A program made the translations under genes and the position numbers. This document shows positions 49,882 to 59,214 of a DNA stretch of 64,000 bases, piece by piece. The notes under the pieces were generated by a model. That model ran no database searches. It saw nothing but the letters and a program-made list of their open reading frames with translations, and was not told the origin of the DNA. The first letter of the stretch is position 1. Every line of letters starts with the position of its first letter. Origin of the DNA: CAIYRG01 sp963747255 (GTDB lineage Bacteria; Pseudomonadota; Alphaproteobacteria; Micropepsales; Micropepsaceae); NCBI GenBank assembly GCA_963747255.1, contig CAVVEG010000015.1, positions 3,533 through 67,532 on the forward strand, read 5' to 3'.

Positions 49882-51249
49882 TCACGCGCGCGCCGCCGCC
49901 GATTGCACCGCATGCCGCGGCATCAGGATTGTGATCACGGTCCCCGTTCCCACTTCGCTGTCGATGCGCAGATATCCGTTCGACTGTCTGACATAGCCAA
50001 GTACCATGCTCAGCCCAAGCCCCGTTCCGCGCCCCTGCGGTTTGGTGGTGAAGAACGGATCGACCGCGCGACGGCGCACTTCCTCGCTCATTCCCGTCCC
50101 CGTGTCCGCGAAGCGCAATTCGACATATTCCCCGCCCGTGATTTCGTCGGACGGTCGCACCATGCGGTCGGCTGTCGAGATGGTCAGCGTGCCGCCGGCC
50201 GGCATTGCGTCGCGCGCATTCAGGGCCAGATTGATGATCACCGTCTCCATCTGGTTGGCGTCGCAGAAAATCGCCCAGTTCGCCGCGCACCGCATTTCGA
50301 TCGTGACGCGTTCGCCCACGGAATGGCGCAACAGATCGCTCAGGTCCTGCAACAGCTCGTTCGGATTGACCGCCCGCGGCGACAAAGGCTGTTGCCGCGA
50401 GAAGGCCAGCACCCGATGAGTCACCGATGCGGCACGCGTGATGGCGTCCATCGCGCCGTTCAGATAACGCTCGATATCCGTCTTGCCCTGCGCCATCCGC
50501 TTGCGCGCCAATTGCAGATTCCCCTGCATGATCGCCAGCAGATTGTTGAAATCATGGGCGATGCCGCCGGACAACTGACCGATCGCCTCCATCTTCTGGC
50601 TCTGCCGCAGCGACTCTTCGGCGATCGCGCGCTCGGCCATTTCCACCTGGAGCCTGCGATTGGCCTCGCTCAACTCCCTCCCCTGCGCCGATAGTTTCGC
50701 ATTCGCCCGCGACAACGCGTTCTGCGCGCCCGTGGACACACCGAGCACAAGCAGCGCCATGATGACCAGCAGGATGATGCCGCCATAACGCACCAGCCGC
50801 CGCTGGAAGGGATCCATCTGCGCCCGCAGATAAACCGTGCCCACGGTCATGCCGTTGCGCCGGATCGGCTGCGCCACTGTGATCTGCGTCGCGGCAACCT
50901 GCGTGCCGGGGACCGGCGCTGCGCCCGGCGCAGGCGCCGCGTCTGCGCGCATGAACCCGGCCACGCGCATCCCCGCTGCGTTGTACACCGCGACCGTTCT
51001 GACCTCCGGATTGGCCGCCAGCGCCTGGACATAGCCTTGCGCCGCCGTGGCGTCATTGAACACCAGCGGCGCCGCCACGCTGGCGCCCAGAATTCCGGCC
51101 TGCACCGATGCTTCCTGCAGTTTTTCCGAGCGGTAGAGACCCTCCTCATAAAGCGTCGCCAGCACGCTGACCGCAATCAAAAGCAGCGCCGCCGCCAATG
51201 TCCACCAGCGCGTCAGCCCCATGCGCGGAAACCGGCCCAACGCATTCAT
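49882..51249 (-). CDS. Membrane sensor histidine kinase with periplasmic CHASE8-like domain
   Basis: 455 residues from ATG 51249, overlapping yfiR by ATGA. Membrane helix about 15-35, a periplasmic domain to about 145 (LYEEGLYRSEKLQEASVQAGILGASVAAPLVFND ...), a second helix LVRYGGIILLVIMALLVLG, a linker, the H-box MEAIGQLSGGIAHDFNNLLAIMQGNLQ, and the ATPase domain (NLALNARDAMPAGG, FADTGTGM, GRGTGLGLSMV). Coupled to the YfiR-like protein upstream and receiver downstream, it probably relays periplasmic state to the receiver. Confidence 0.88.
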   Translation of the reverse strand: MNALGRFPRMGLTRWWTLAAALLLIAVSVLATLYEEGLYRSEKLQEASVQAGILGASVAAPLVFNDATAAQGYVQALAANPEVRTVAVYNAAGMRVAGFMRADAAPAPGAAPVPGTQVAATQITVAQPIRRNGMTVGTVYLRAQMDPFQRRLVRYGGIILLVIMALLVLGVSTGAQNALSRANAKLSAQGRELSEANRRLQVEMAERAIAEESLRQSQKMEAIGQLSGGIAHDFNNLLAIMQGNLQLARKRMAQGKTDIERYLNGAMDAITRAASVTHRVLAFSRQQPLSPRAVNPNELLQDLSDLLRHSVGERVTIEMRCAANWAIFCDANQMETVIINLALNARDAMPAGGTLTISTADRMVRPSDEITGGEYVELRFADTGTGMSEEVRRRAVDPFFTTKPQGRGTGLGLSMVLGYVRQSNGYLRIDSEVGTGTVITILMPRHAVQSAAARA

Positions 51250-51812
51250 GGCCGCTTCCTCACCGACCGCGCCAGTTCCAGCAATTTCGAGCTGACGAAC
51301 AGCCGGTCCTGCGCGGCTTCCGCATCGTCGATATCGAACCGCACGCGATTGTCGCCGGTCACGAATTTTATGATTGCGGATACGCGCTGATTGCTGGCGC
51401 TGTCCGCAACCGTCAAAATCGGACTGCCGCGCAGGGCGGCCGCAGCATCTTCGGCCGATTGCTCCGGCGATCCCGCCAGATACGCCGCGTTGCAACCATC
51501 CGCAGGGGAGACGCGCTGCAGATGACGGACCACCACCGGCCGGTTGCCGACGCGCTGCCCCGCCGCGGCGCGGTCCATCAGCGCCGTCACCGCGTCGTCG
51601 CCGACCGCGCACAGCAGAAACGAACTGCCCTGCGCCACCGGGTCGGGGGGCCATTCTACGAATTCGGCGAATTTGTAAAGGAAAGTGGCCTTGACCGCGC
51701 TTTCCAGCGACTCGCTGTTCGCGGCGCCGGCCGGTGACGGCCACAGCGCCAGCCCCATCACCGCCAGCCCCATCACCGCCGGCCATCCTGCGCGGGGTGA
51801 TCGTTCACGCAT
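51246..51812 (-). CDS. YfiR family periplasmic protein (DUF4154)
   Basis: 188 residues from ATG 51812, signal peptide ending AGAANSE. YfiR pattern: VKATFLYKFAEFVEWPP, FLLCAVGDDAVTALMDRA, SPILTVADSASNQRVSAIIKF and NRVRFDIDDAEAAQDRLFVSSKLLELAR. In Pseudomonas, YfiR inhibits a periplasm-sensing diguanylate cyclase; here the partner gene is a histidine kinase. Follows the TonB receptor by five bases. Confidence 0.85.
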   Translation of the reverse strand: MRERSPRAGWPAVMGLAVMGLALWPSPAGAANSESLESAVKATFLYKFAEFVEWPPDPVAQGSSFLLCAVGDDAVTALMDRAAAGQRVGNRPVVVRHLQRVSPADGCNAAYLAGSPEQSAEDAAAALRGSPILTVADSASNQRVSAIIKFVTGDNRVRFDIDDAEAAQDRLFVSSKLLELARSVRKRP

Positions 51813-51817
51813 TCAGG

Positions 51818-53761
51818 CTAAAGCCTCTGCCGCAGTTCCACGAACACCATGCGCGGAATCTCGTCGGATGGCGGAATGGTCCATTCCTGATGATGCGCAT
51901 GCAAAAGGTTGAACCCCGAAATCGACACTTCGGTCATCGGCGTGACCTGCCAGGCCAGACGCGCATTCATTTCGACATAGGCGGGCACGACCGGATTGGG
52001 CAGCACTCCGATATAGCGCAAATCGGCGTCGAAGCTGAAATCCCCGAAATCCATGGCTGAACGCAGCATGGCCTGATGATGCGGATCGTCGCCGGCCTGT
52101 GCCACGCCCAGCAATCCGCTCGCGCCCGGAACGAAACTGAAATTCTCGTGCTGCAGCATCAGGCCGGCATCCAGGCGCCACCATGAAGCCGCCTGGTAAT
52201 TCCCCCATGCCTCCACGCCATAGACATGCCCCTCCATGCCGTTGCCCCAGTACAGCGGCAGCGTCTTGCCGGGGGAAAACTCGATGCTCCGCAAATCCGT
52301 GTACTGATTGTAAAATCCGGAGACGGATACCGATGCATTGCCGAAAACCCCGCGGTCGCCGATTTCCCACGCCGTGATCTTCTCCGGGAGAAAATCCGGA
52401 TTGCCGCTGAGAAAGACATTGGCGCCCTGTTTTTCCCGCACGTCCGCATCGAAAGGCGTGGGCGCGCGGATGGCGCGCGAAACCGCCGCCCAGATCAGCA
52501 GCCCCGCGTTGGGCGTCCAGGCCAGCCGCAGATTGGGCAATGCGCTCAGCCCGGAATAGGGATCGCTTTCCAGCTTCACGCCGGCGATCAGATTCAGATT
52601 TTCCACCGGCGTGATGGTGTCCTGCACGAATCCCCAGGCCAGATTCAGCGTCCGGCCCGCCGGCTGGAACAGCAGCGATGTCGCGGCCCCGATCTGGCCG
52701 ATGATCGTGTACGGACTGATGCGTTCGCCGGCGCCCCACAGGATTCGATTCCAGCCGCCCAGCGCGAAATTGTGCTGGGCCTCAATGTCGTAGCTGCGGA
52801 TCGTGAAGGCTCCGTTATGCCCCACATTGTACCGCGACACCTCGTCATAATAGCTCAACAATTGCAGCGAGGATGTGGCGCCGAATGCATGCTGCCAGGT
52901 GGCCCCGATATTCTTTTCATCGATATCCGTGGCGGGCGTCCCGTTGCGGGCTTCGTGGCCCGGTGAAATGTCGCCTTCCAGCGTCACCGCGTCGTCCTCT
53001 TTCGTCCAGTCGAGACGGAATCCGCCTTGCGGTTTCGACCAGCCGTCACGCGCGCTGCTGCGCGCCATGGTTTCGAACGCGCGCTCGTAAAAGCTTTGCG
53101 CATAAAGGCGATAGGCGAAATTTTCGCCCATGCGCCCGCCATATTGCAGGGCCGCAGCGGATTCGAAATTGCCGCCGCTCAGCGAGGCATAGCCGCCTTG
53201 GGTGTCGCCGGATTTGCGCGTGATGATATTGATCACGCCGTTCACCGCATTCGCGCCCCACAAAGTCGCACTCGGCCCGCTGATCACTTCGATGCGTTCG
53301 ATATCTTCCGGCAGCACGTCCTGCTGGTCCCAATAGACGCCGGAATAAAGCGGGCTGTACACGCTGCGGCCGTCGATCAGCACTTCGATCTTGTTGGAAA
53401 AGCTCTGCGCCGCGCTGTTGCCGCTCAACCCGCGCGCGGTGATCACATAATTTTCCGGGCTGGTCTGGAAAACTTCCAGATTGGGCGCCAGCCGCAGCAT
53501 GTCCGGAATCCGCCGCGCGCCGGAGCGGATGATGTCATCATGCGTGATGACATAGATCGCGGCGGGCGCATTCTGCAGCGACTCGGGAATCTTCGATACC
53601 GAGGTGATCTGCAGATTGGCAAGTTCGTCGATCGAAAGCCGCTGCAGATTCTGGATCAAATCCGCCGCCAGACTCTGCGCCCATGCGGACACGGGCAGCA
53701 GGGTCAGAACGCCCGCCGCCGGCCCCAGACGCCGGATGCATCGCCGAACGCTCGCTTTCAC
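51818..53761 (-). CDS. TonB-dependent outer membrane receptor
   Basis: 647 residues from GTG 53761 (GGGGGG upstream); signal region to about SAWAQS. Plug domain: NLQITSVSKIPESLQNAPAAIYVITHDDIIRSGARRIPDMLRL, IDGRSVYSPLYSGVYWD, IEVISGPSATLWGANAVNGVINIITRKS. The remainder is a beta-barrel ending VFVELRQRL (terminal hydrophobic/aromatic-poor). Heads an operon with yfiR, a kinase and a receiver, so uptake and signalling are linked. Substrate unknown. Confidence 0.88.
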   Translation of the reverse strand: MKASVRRCIRRLGPAAGVLTLLPVSAWAQSLAADLIQNLQRLSIDELANLQITSVSKIPESLQNAPAAIYVITHDDIIRSGARRIPDMLRLAPNLEVFQTSPENYVITARGLSGNSAAQSFSNKIEVLIDGRSVYSPLYSGVYWDQQDVLPEDIERIEVISGPSATLWGANAVNGVINIITRKSGDTQGGYASLSGGNFESAAALQYGGRMGENFAYRLYAQSFYERAFETMARSSARDGWSKPQGGFRLDWTKEDDAVTLEGDISPGHEARNGTPATDIDEKNIGATWQHAFGATSSLQLLSYYDEVSRYNVGHNGAFTIRSYDIEAQHNFALGGWNRILWGAGERISPYTIIGQIGAATSLLFQPAGRTLNLAWGFVQDTITPVENLNLIAGVKLESDPYSGLSALPNLRLAWTPNAGLLIWAAVSRAIRAPTPFDADVREKQGANVFLSGNPDFLPEKITAWEIGDRGVFGNASVSVSGFYNQYTDLRSIEFSPGKTLPLYWGNGMEGHVYGVEAWGNYQAASWWRLDAGLMLQHENFSFVPGASGLLGVAQAGDDPHHQAMLRSAMDFGDFSFDADLRYIGVLPNPVVPAYVEMNARLAWQVTPMTEVSISGFNLLHAHHQEWTIPPSDEIPRMVFVELRQRL

Positions 53762-53933
53762 TGTCCCCCCGTGAGGCGCGACCCCGCAATCGGCCGAATA
53801 CGCATAAACTGCGCGAAGGTTCCCGGAGAACGAACTATCCGGCAAAAAAATATTTGGTTAACGCAAGCCTGCCGGTTCCGCTTTGACGCACAGCACCCGC
53901 GGACTACATTCCTTTCAGGGGGCGGCGGCCTGC

Positions 53934-55321
53934 ATGAAAGTCGCGCCAGTGATCCCGAAAGCGTTGTGGGCCGGACTCGTCCTGGTGATGGCGGGCTGTT
54001 TGGCGCTGGTGGGGCTCAATATTTTTCAGTTCGTCGATGTCGCGCCCGGAATCGCCCAGGGGCGCGATCTCATGATCCACACATATCAGGTCATTGCGGC
54101 CGCACACGGGATCGAGCGGACTTTGCGTCAGGCCGAAAGCGCCGAGCGCGGCTATATCATCACCGGCGATCAGTCCTATCTCGACGCCTATGGCACAAGC
54201 CTGCAGGAGGCCACCGCCATGCTCGCCGGCTTTGATCGCCTGAGCGCCTCGAATCCTTCGCAGCAGGACCGCATCCCGCTGATCAGGGCCATCGTGAACC
54301 GCCGCGTGGCGCTGCTGCGACAGACGATCGCTATCCGGAAGCACAAGGGGTTTGACGCCGCGCGCCGCGTGATGGAGACCGATCTCGGGCTGAACACCAT
54401 GCGCGATCTCACCGCGCTCACCGATGAGGCGATCTCCTCCGAAAATGCCCTGTTGCAGACACGCCTCAATCAGTTCGCCCGGGAAGAGGGAGAGGTCGCC
54501 GTGGTTGCGGAAACCGGAGTTGGATTGACCCTGGTCGTGATGCTGGCGGGTGCGCTCCTGATGCTGTCCGCCTGGCGCGAACGCGAACGCGCCCGGCGGG
54601 ACCTCGATGAAACCCGCGCCACCCTGGCCCAGGCGCAGAAGATGGAAACACTGGGCCAGCTTGCAGGCGGCATTGCGCATGACTTCAACAATATGCTCGC
54701 CGTAGTGCGTGCGGCGCGCAGTTGCTGCGCCGTCGCCTCGCTTCCGCCGGACCGGACATCCACCGCCTGCTGGATGGCATCGACCAGAGTGTCGAGCGTG
54801 CGGCCGGATTGACCTCCCGCCTGCTCGCCTTTTCGCGCCGCCGTCCGGTCGCCCGCCAGATCACCAATGCAAACGATCTCGTCGCCGGAATGGCCGATGT
54901 CCTGCGCTATACGCTTGGCCGCAATATCGCCGTGGAAACCGTGCTCGCGCCCGATCTGTGGCCCGTGCTCGTCGATCCCAATCAGCTCGAAAATGCGATT
55001 CTCAATCTGGCGGTGAATGCGCGCGACGCCATGCCGGAAGGCGGCAGTCTGATCATCGAAACCGCAAATTCATCGGCAGACGGAGAAATGCCCGGACCCC
55101 ATGTCGCAATCGCGGTGACGGACACCGGCAAGGGCATGACCCCGGATGTGCAGCGCCGCGCTTTCGAGCCTTTCTTCACCACCAAAGCCGAGGGAATGGG
55201 CACGGGTCTCGGACTTGCGCAGGTGCATGCGTTTATCCGTCATTCGGGGGGATTTGTCCGTATCGACAGCGCGCCCGGCAAAGGCACCGCCATCACGCTC
55301 CATCTCCCCCGCGCACCTTGA
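53934..55321 (+). pseudogene. CHASE3-domain sensor histidine kinase, frameshifted
   Basis: From ATG 53934: helix ALWAGLVLVMAGCLALVGLNIF, CHASE3-like periplasmic domain (QVIAAAHGIERTLRQAESAERGYIITGDQSYLDAYG), second helix, then the H-box METLGQLAGGIAHDFNNMLAVV. There the frame is lost at about 54705-54712. The other frame continues LLRRRLASAGPDIHRLLDG, NLAVNARDAMPEGG, VTDTGKGMTPD and GMGTGLGLAQVHAF to 55321. One base added restores one protein. Divergent from the TonB receptor operon, and its kinase core resembles the one at 49882. Confidence 0.8.
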
Positions 55322-55402
55322 GCGCCGCCCGGGTTGCGGCAACTCTGCGGGCAATTCCGGCACGATTTTGTCCCAGGCCCGCGAACAACTGGAAACACCC
55401 TT

Positions 55403-55462
55403 CCCACCTCCCACTTGCGGGGAGGTCAAGTTTGCGCAGCAAATTTGGGGGGGGGACCAAGT
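55403..55462 (+). repeat. Extragenic palindromic repeat, copy 1
   Basis: About 60 bases: CCCACCTCCCACTTGCGGGG, then AGGTCAAGTTTGCGCAGCAA, then ATTT, a G-run and ACCAAGT. It forms two small hairpins (CCTCC...GGAGG and TTTGC...GCAAA). Strongly similar to 60050-60111 and less so to 58149-58197. It lies downstream of the kinase gene and may also stop its transcript. Confidence 0.7.
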
Positions 55463-55540
55463 ACGGTTCAGCGGCCACATTATCGACGCGGGGACACGAT
55501 CAAGGTGATAAAAACGAAAACGCAAATCTCGGCAACTCCC

Positions 55541-56476
55541 ATGACCCCTTCCCACTGGCCTGCCCTGCCCTATGCGGCGTGGCGCGACACGCTGGCAACC
55601 CTGCAGCTCTGGCTCCAGATTGCGGGCAAGATCCGCCTCGTGCAGACGCCCTGGGTGAATCATGGCTGGCAGGTGCCGCTCTATGTGACGTCACGCGGGC
55701 TTACGACTTCGCCAATTCCGGTCGGCGATGAAATCCTGGAACTCGAATTCGATTTCATCGGCCATGTCCTCAGCATGCGGACCAGCCGCGGCGGGGAAGC
55801 GCAGATCGCGCTCGAACCGCAGACGGTGGCGGACTTCTATTCCCGCGTGCTCGATCAGCTCGGCCGTTTCGGCATGACGGTCAAAATCTGGCAGATGCCG
55901 AATGAGTTTCCCGATCCCATCCGCTTTTCCGAAGACCGCACGCACGCTTCATACGACAAAGACGCCGTGCATGAATTCTGGCACGCGCTCATCCAGGCCG
56001 ACCGGCTGCTGAAACTCTTCCGCAGCGGCTTTCTCGGCAAGGTCAGCCCGGTGCATTTCTTCTGGGGCAGCTTCGATCTCGCGGTAACGCGCTTTTCAGG
56101 GCGCAGGGCGCCGCTTCATCCCGGCGGCATTCCTGGCCTGCCCGATGCGGTCACGCGCGAAGCCTATTCCCACGAGGTCAGCAGCGCCGGCTTCTGGCCC
56201 GGCAACGACCTGTTCCCGCACGCCGCCTTTTATGCCTATGCCTGGCCCGAACCTCCGGGCTTCCGCGATGCGCGCGCACCCGATGGAGCCCGCTTCGAAC
56301 CGGCGCTGGGCGAGTTCATTCTCCCTTACGACACTTTGCGCGCCGCGCCCGATCCGGATCGCCTGCTGCTCGATTTCCTCGCCGTGACCTACGCGGCGGC
56401 GGCCGACAACGGAAAATGGGATCGCGCCGCGCTGGAATGCGAAATCGGCGCGCCCGGCCGCGTCCGCCCCCTCTGA
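55541..56476 (+). CDS. DUF5996 family protein
   Basis: 311 residues from ATG 55541. Pattern: WPALPYAAWRDTLATLQLWLQIAGKIRLVQTPWVNHGWQVPLYVT, then FHSGFL-type FRSGFLGKVSPVHFFWGSFDLAVTRFSGRRAP, YSHEVSSAGFWPGND and FAAFYAYAWPEP-like HAAFYAYAWPEPPG. This is the DUF5996 signature. Function unknown, probably cytosolic. Confidence 0.85.
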   Translation: MTPSHWPALPYAAWRDTLATLQLWLQIAGKIRLVQTPWVNHGWQVPLYVTSRGLTTSPIPVGDEILELEFDFIGHVLSMRTSRGGEAQIALEPQTVADFYSRVLDQLGRFGMTVKIWQMPNEFPDPIRFSEDRTHASYDKDAVHEFWHALIQADRLLKLFRSGFLGKVSPVHFFWGSFDLAVTRFSGRRAPLHPGGIPGLPDAVTREAYSHEVSSAGFWPGNDLFPHAAFYAYAWPEPPGFRDARAPDGARFEPALGEFILPYDTLRAAPDPDRLLLDFLAVTYAAAADNGKWDRAALECEIGAPGRVRPL

Positions 56477-56478
56477 AC

Positions 56479-56505
56479 TGTCCGCCGGCGCCTCCCCCAA
56501 ACGTC
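56479..56505 (+). promoter_or_regulatory. Candidate ECF42-type promoter for the DGPF/sigma operon
   Basis: TGTCCG (56479-56484), 17 bases, CGTC (56502-56505), 30 bases before the DGPF protein start. This is close to the TGTCGA / CGTC elements I recall for ECF42 sigma factors, which commonly drive their own operon. One mismatch in -35. Confidence 0.45.
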
Positions 56506-56535
56506 TATATGCGCAAACCAAAGGGAGTAACTTCA

Positions 56536-56871
56536 ATGCCGGAATTTGTTTATCTCTACCGTGGCGGCGACCGGCCAGGCTCCGCCGAGCAATCACAGCA
56601 GGTCATGCAGAAATGGGTTGCCTGGATGAAGGCGCTTGCAGAAAAAGGCCACATGATCGACCGCGGCCAGCCGCTTGAGCGCAGCGGCAGGATCGTCCAG
56701 GGCAAGAGCGTGCTCGACGGCCCCTTCGCCGAAGCCAAGGACGTGATCGGCGGCTTCACCCTGATCCGGGCGAACGATATCGCCGAAGCGGCCGAGCTCG
56801 CCAAGGGCTGTCCGATTCTCGAACGGGGCGGTCAGGTCGAAGTGCGCCCGATCATGCAGATGAACATGTGA
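56536..56871 (+). CDS. YCII-related (DGPF) protein
   Basis: 111 residues from ATG 56536 with AAAGGGAG upstream. Signature VLDGPFAEAKDVIGGFTLIRANDIAEAAELAKGCP, with the DGPF element that names the family. Such proteins are genetically linked to ECF42 sigma factors; catalytic role unknown. Its TGA overlaps the sigma ATG by one base. Confidence 0.88.
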   Translation: MPEFVYLYRGGDRPGSAEQSQQVMQKWVAWMKALAEKGHMIDRGQPLERSGRIVQGKSVLDGPFAEAKDVIGGFTLIRANDIAEAAELAKGCPILERGGQVEVRPIMQMNM

Positions 56872-58160
56872 TGGGCGCAATCGGCGGGTCATCGGCCGGC
56901 CTCGATCATCTCTTCCGGCGCGAGCACGGGCGGATGGTCGCGACGGTGACCCGCATCTTCGGCGTGCATAATCTGAAGCTGGCGGAAGACGTCGTGCAGG
57001 ACGCCTTCTGCCGCGCTTTGGAAGTGTGGAAGGTCAGAGGCCTGCCGGAAAACCCCTCCGCCTGGCTGATGACGACGGCGAAGAACCGCGCGCTCGACGC
57101 CATCCGTCGCGAGCGCACGGCGCGGAATTTCGCGCCGGAACTGGACCGGCTGCTCAAAAGCGAATGGACAGCCGCTGAGACCCTTGCCGAGCATTTCGGA
57201 GCCGGCGAGATCCGCGACGATCTGCTGCGCATGATGTTCTCATGCTGTCATCCCTCTCTCAGCGAAGAGGCGCAGGTCGCGCTCATCCTGAATATCCTGT
57301 GCGGTTTCAGCGTGGACGAGATCGCGCAGGCCTTTGTCAGCCGCCACGCGGCCATCGAAAAGCGGATCGCACGGGCCAAACATGGGCTCGCCGGTTCCGG
57401 GGCGCTCTTCGCCGTCACCGCGCCGGAGGATTTCGCCGCCCGTCTTCCGGCCGTCCATCGTGCGCTCTACCTTCTGTTCAACGAAGGCTATCACGGCGCC
57501 TCTCCGGAATTGGCGGTCCGCATCGAACTTTGCCGCGAGGCGATCCGGCTTTCCGGGATCATTCTCGTCCATCGCAACGGCGCCGTGCCCAATTCTTATG
57601 CATTATCGGCGCTCATGTGCCTGAATGCTGCGCGCATGCCGGGCCGCATGGATCCATCGGGCAATCTGCGCCCGCTCGCCGAACAGGACCGCGCCCTGTG
57701 GGATCGGGAGCTTGCGACGCGCGGTCTGCAATATCTGGAGCTGTCCGCCGCCGGGGATGCGCTTTCGGAATATCATGTCGAAGCCGCCATCGCCGCAGCC
57801 CATTTCAATGCTTCGTCAACCGATGACACCGACTGGCGCCAGATCGTCTGGCTCTACGATCTCCTGATGCGGATGCGCCCTTCTCCGGTCGTGGCGCTGA
57901 ACCGAGCGATTGCGATTGCCCAGAGTGAAGGACCCGAGCGCGGGCGGGAAGCGCTCGGCGCCATTGCGGGCAGCGAGCGTCTCGCGGAATACCCCTTTTA
58001 TTCCGCGGCATTGGGCGAAATCGAATTGCGCCTCGGAAATCATGACGCGGCGCGCGAACATTTCCAGGCCGCGCTTCGCCTTGCACGCAACCCCGAGGAA
58101 ACCCGCTTCCTCTCCTCCCGCCTCTCCATCATCCCACCCGCAGATCAACCTCCCACTTGA
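56871..58160 (+). CDS. ECF sigma factor with C-terminal extension (ECF42/DUF6596 type)
   Basis: 429 residues from ATG 56871 (GTG 56868 in the same frame). Sigma2 about 10-80 (LAEDVVQDAFCRALEVWKVRGLPENPSAWLMTTAKNRALDAIRRER), sigma4 about 115-165, then a long helical TPR-like extension with AVHRALYLLFNEGYHGASP, NLRPLAEQDRALWD and EYHVEAAIAAAHF. This is the ECF42 layout, in which the extension rather than an anti-sigma factor controls activity. Its last codons and stop lie inside an extragenic repeat. Confidence 0.88.
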   Translation: MGAIGGSSAGLDHLFRREHGRMVATVTRIFGVHNLKLAEDVVQDAFCRALEVWKVRGLPENPSAWLMTTAKNRALDAIRRERTARNFAPELDRLLKSEWTAAETLAEHFGAGEIRDDLLRMMFSCCHPSLSEEAQVALILNILCGFSVDEIAQAFVSRHAAIEKRIARAKHGLAGSGALFAVTAPEDFAARLPAVHRALYLLFNEGYHGASPELAVRIELCREAIRLSGIILVHRNGAVPNSYALSALMCLNAARMPGRMDPSGNLRPLAEQDRALWDRELATRGLQYLELSAAGDALSEYHVEAAIAAAHFNASSTDDTDWRQIVWLYDLLMRMRPSPVVALNRAIAIAQSEGPERGREALGAIAGSERLAEYPFYSAALGEIELRLGNHDAAREHFQAALRLARNPEETRFLSSRLSIIPPADQPPT

Positions 58161-58197
58161 GGTGGGTGGAATTCGCCTGCGAATTCGGGGAGGGACT
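58149..58197 (+). repeat. Extragenic palindromic repeat, copy 2 (covers a stop codon)
   Basis: CCTCCCACTTGAGGTGGGTG, GAATTCGCCTGCGAATTC, GGGGAGGGACT. Same two-hairpin plan as copies at 55403 and 60050 but the inner palindrome is GAATTCGCnnGCGAATTC. The TGA of the ECF sigma gene (58158-58160) lies inside it. Confidence 0.6.
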
Positions 58198-58200
58198 GCC

Positions 58201-58389
58201 TCACCCCTTCATCGGCAGATGCGCGAGTTTTGCGCGGCGAGACGTTTCCGCCCGCGCCTCGCGCGCAATGTCCTTCAAAGCCTGCACGAACTGCTCGAAC
58301 TCGAAGATCGTCAGGCGCTGGAGCTCCCGTGCTTCATCGCGCAGAACGATTTCGATTCCATGATCTGATCCATCAATGATGGCTTTCAC
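58201..58389 (-). CDS. Small hypothetical protein
   Basis: 62 residues from GTG 58389 (the frame is open back to ATG 58431). Sequence KAIIDGSDHGIEIVLRDEARELQRLTIFEFEQFVQALKDIAREAR: a short beta hairpin then a long amphipathic helix. It converges on the sigma gene and lies 40 bases from its end. No family recognised. Confidence 0.5.
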   Translation of the reverse strand: MKAIIDGSDHGIEIVLRDEARELQRLTIFEFEQFVQALKDIAREARAETSRRAKLAHLPMKG

Positions 58390-58621
58390 GACGTTACCGT
58401 CCACTGCTGCCCCAATCCGGTCATTCAACATTCATGCCAACAGAACCACCCCACCATGGGCGGCGTCCCAGCCGCCCATCCAGCCGACGCATGTCCATGC
58501 GGCGAAAAAACCGACCCGGGTCGGTACCCGCCATGCCCCAGAATTCCGATTGCCGCTTTGTTGAGCCATCACCGCCTGAGCAGTAGTCTCGCTGCCTTCG
58601 GCCACTCGAACGGAGGTCGCC

Positions 58622-59128
58622 ATGAACAGATTCCCCTGCACAATATTTGCCGGCGCCACGGCAATCATTGCGGCAGGTGCGGCGTGGCACGAGAGCAGCG
58701 TCGCCCAGGAAAAATCGCCGTCCGGTGTGGGCGTTGTCACCGTGTTCGACCACGCGAAGCTGGACTCATCCTTTGCCAGAGCGCTGGCAAGCGGCGGCAC
58801 CGCGCCCATCTGGAGTCGCACATCCGGTTATGGGACGTCGGAAGTCAGCGTGCACAGCCGGGACTCGGCGAAGTCCACATGCCCGTCACAGGGATGCAGC
58901 CACAAGGGCTATACCGCTGTGGTCATTGTGATGAGCGGGTCGGCGACACTGGAGGTCGGCGGAACGGGCAAGGCTCCGGCGGTCGACAAATTCGGCGGCC
59001 AGTCCATCCAGGGAGGTGAATTGCATCGGATCAGCCAGGGCGATGTCTTCATCATGCCTCCGGAGACCATGCATTGGTACAAGGACGTGACTGCGCCATT
59101 CCGTTACATCGAGGTGCCGGTCCCCTGA
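58622..59128 (+). CDS. Secreted cupin-domain protein
   Basis: 168 residues from ATG 58622 with GGAGG upstream. Signal peptide to about SSVAQE. Cupin strands: GYTAVVIVMSGSATLEVGGTG, and GGELHRISQGDVFIMPPETMHWYKD, giving the G(x)5HxH-poor but P-x-x-x-x-H cupin motif 2. Metal ligands are only partly present (His in GGELHR and in METMHW-type TMHW). Substrate unknown. Confidence 0.7.
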   Translation: MNRFPCTIFAGATAIIAAGAAWHESSVAQEKSPSGVGVVTVFDHAKLDSSFARALASGGTAPIWSRTSGYGTSEVSVHSRDSAKSTCPSQGCSHKGYTAVVIVMSGSATLEVGGTGKAPAVDKFGGQSIQGGELHRISQGDVFIMPPETMHWYKDVTAPFRYIEVPVP

Positions 59129-59154
59129 CCTGCAGCAGCGGTTTGGTCTATAAT
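59126..59154 (+). promoter_or_regulatory. Candidate promoter of the fourth WYGE-family gene
   Basis: CTGACC (59126-59131), 17 bases, consensus TATAAT (59149-59154), 60 bases before the GTG start at 59215. Overlaps the stop of the cupin gene, so the two genes need not share a transcript. Confidence 0.5.
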
Positions 59155-59214
59155 AGAAACACGAGAGCACACCGCGGGAGCGGATTTCCGGGCAAACAGC
59201 GAGGGAGAACGGCC

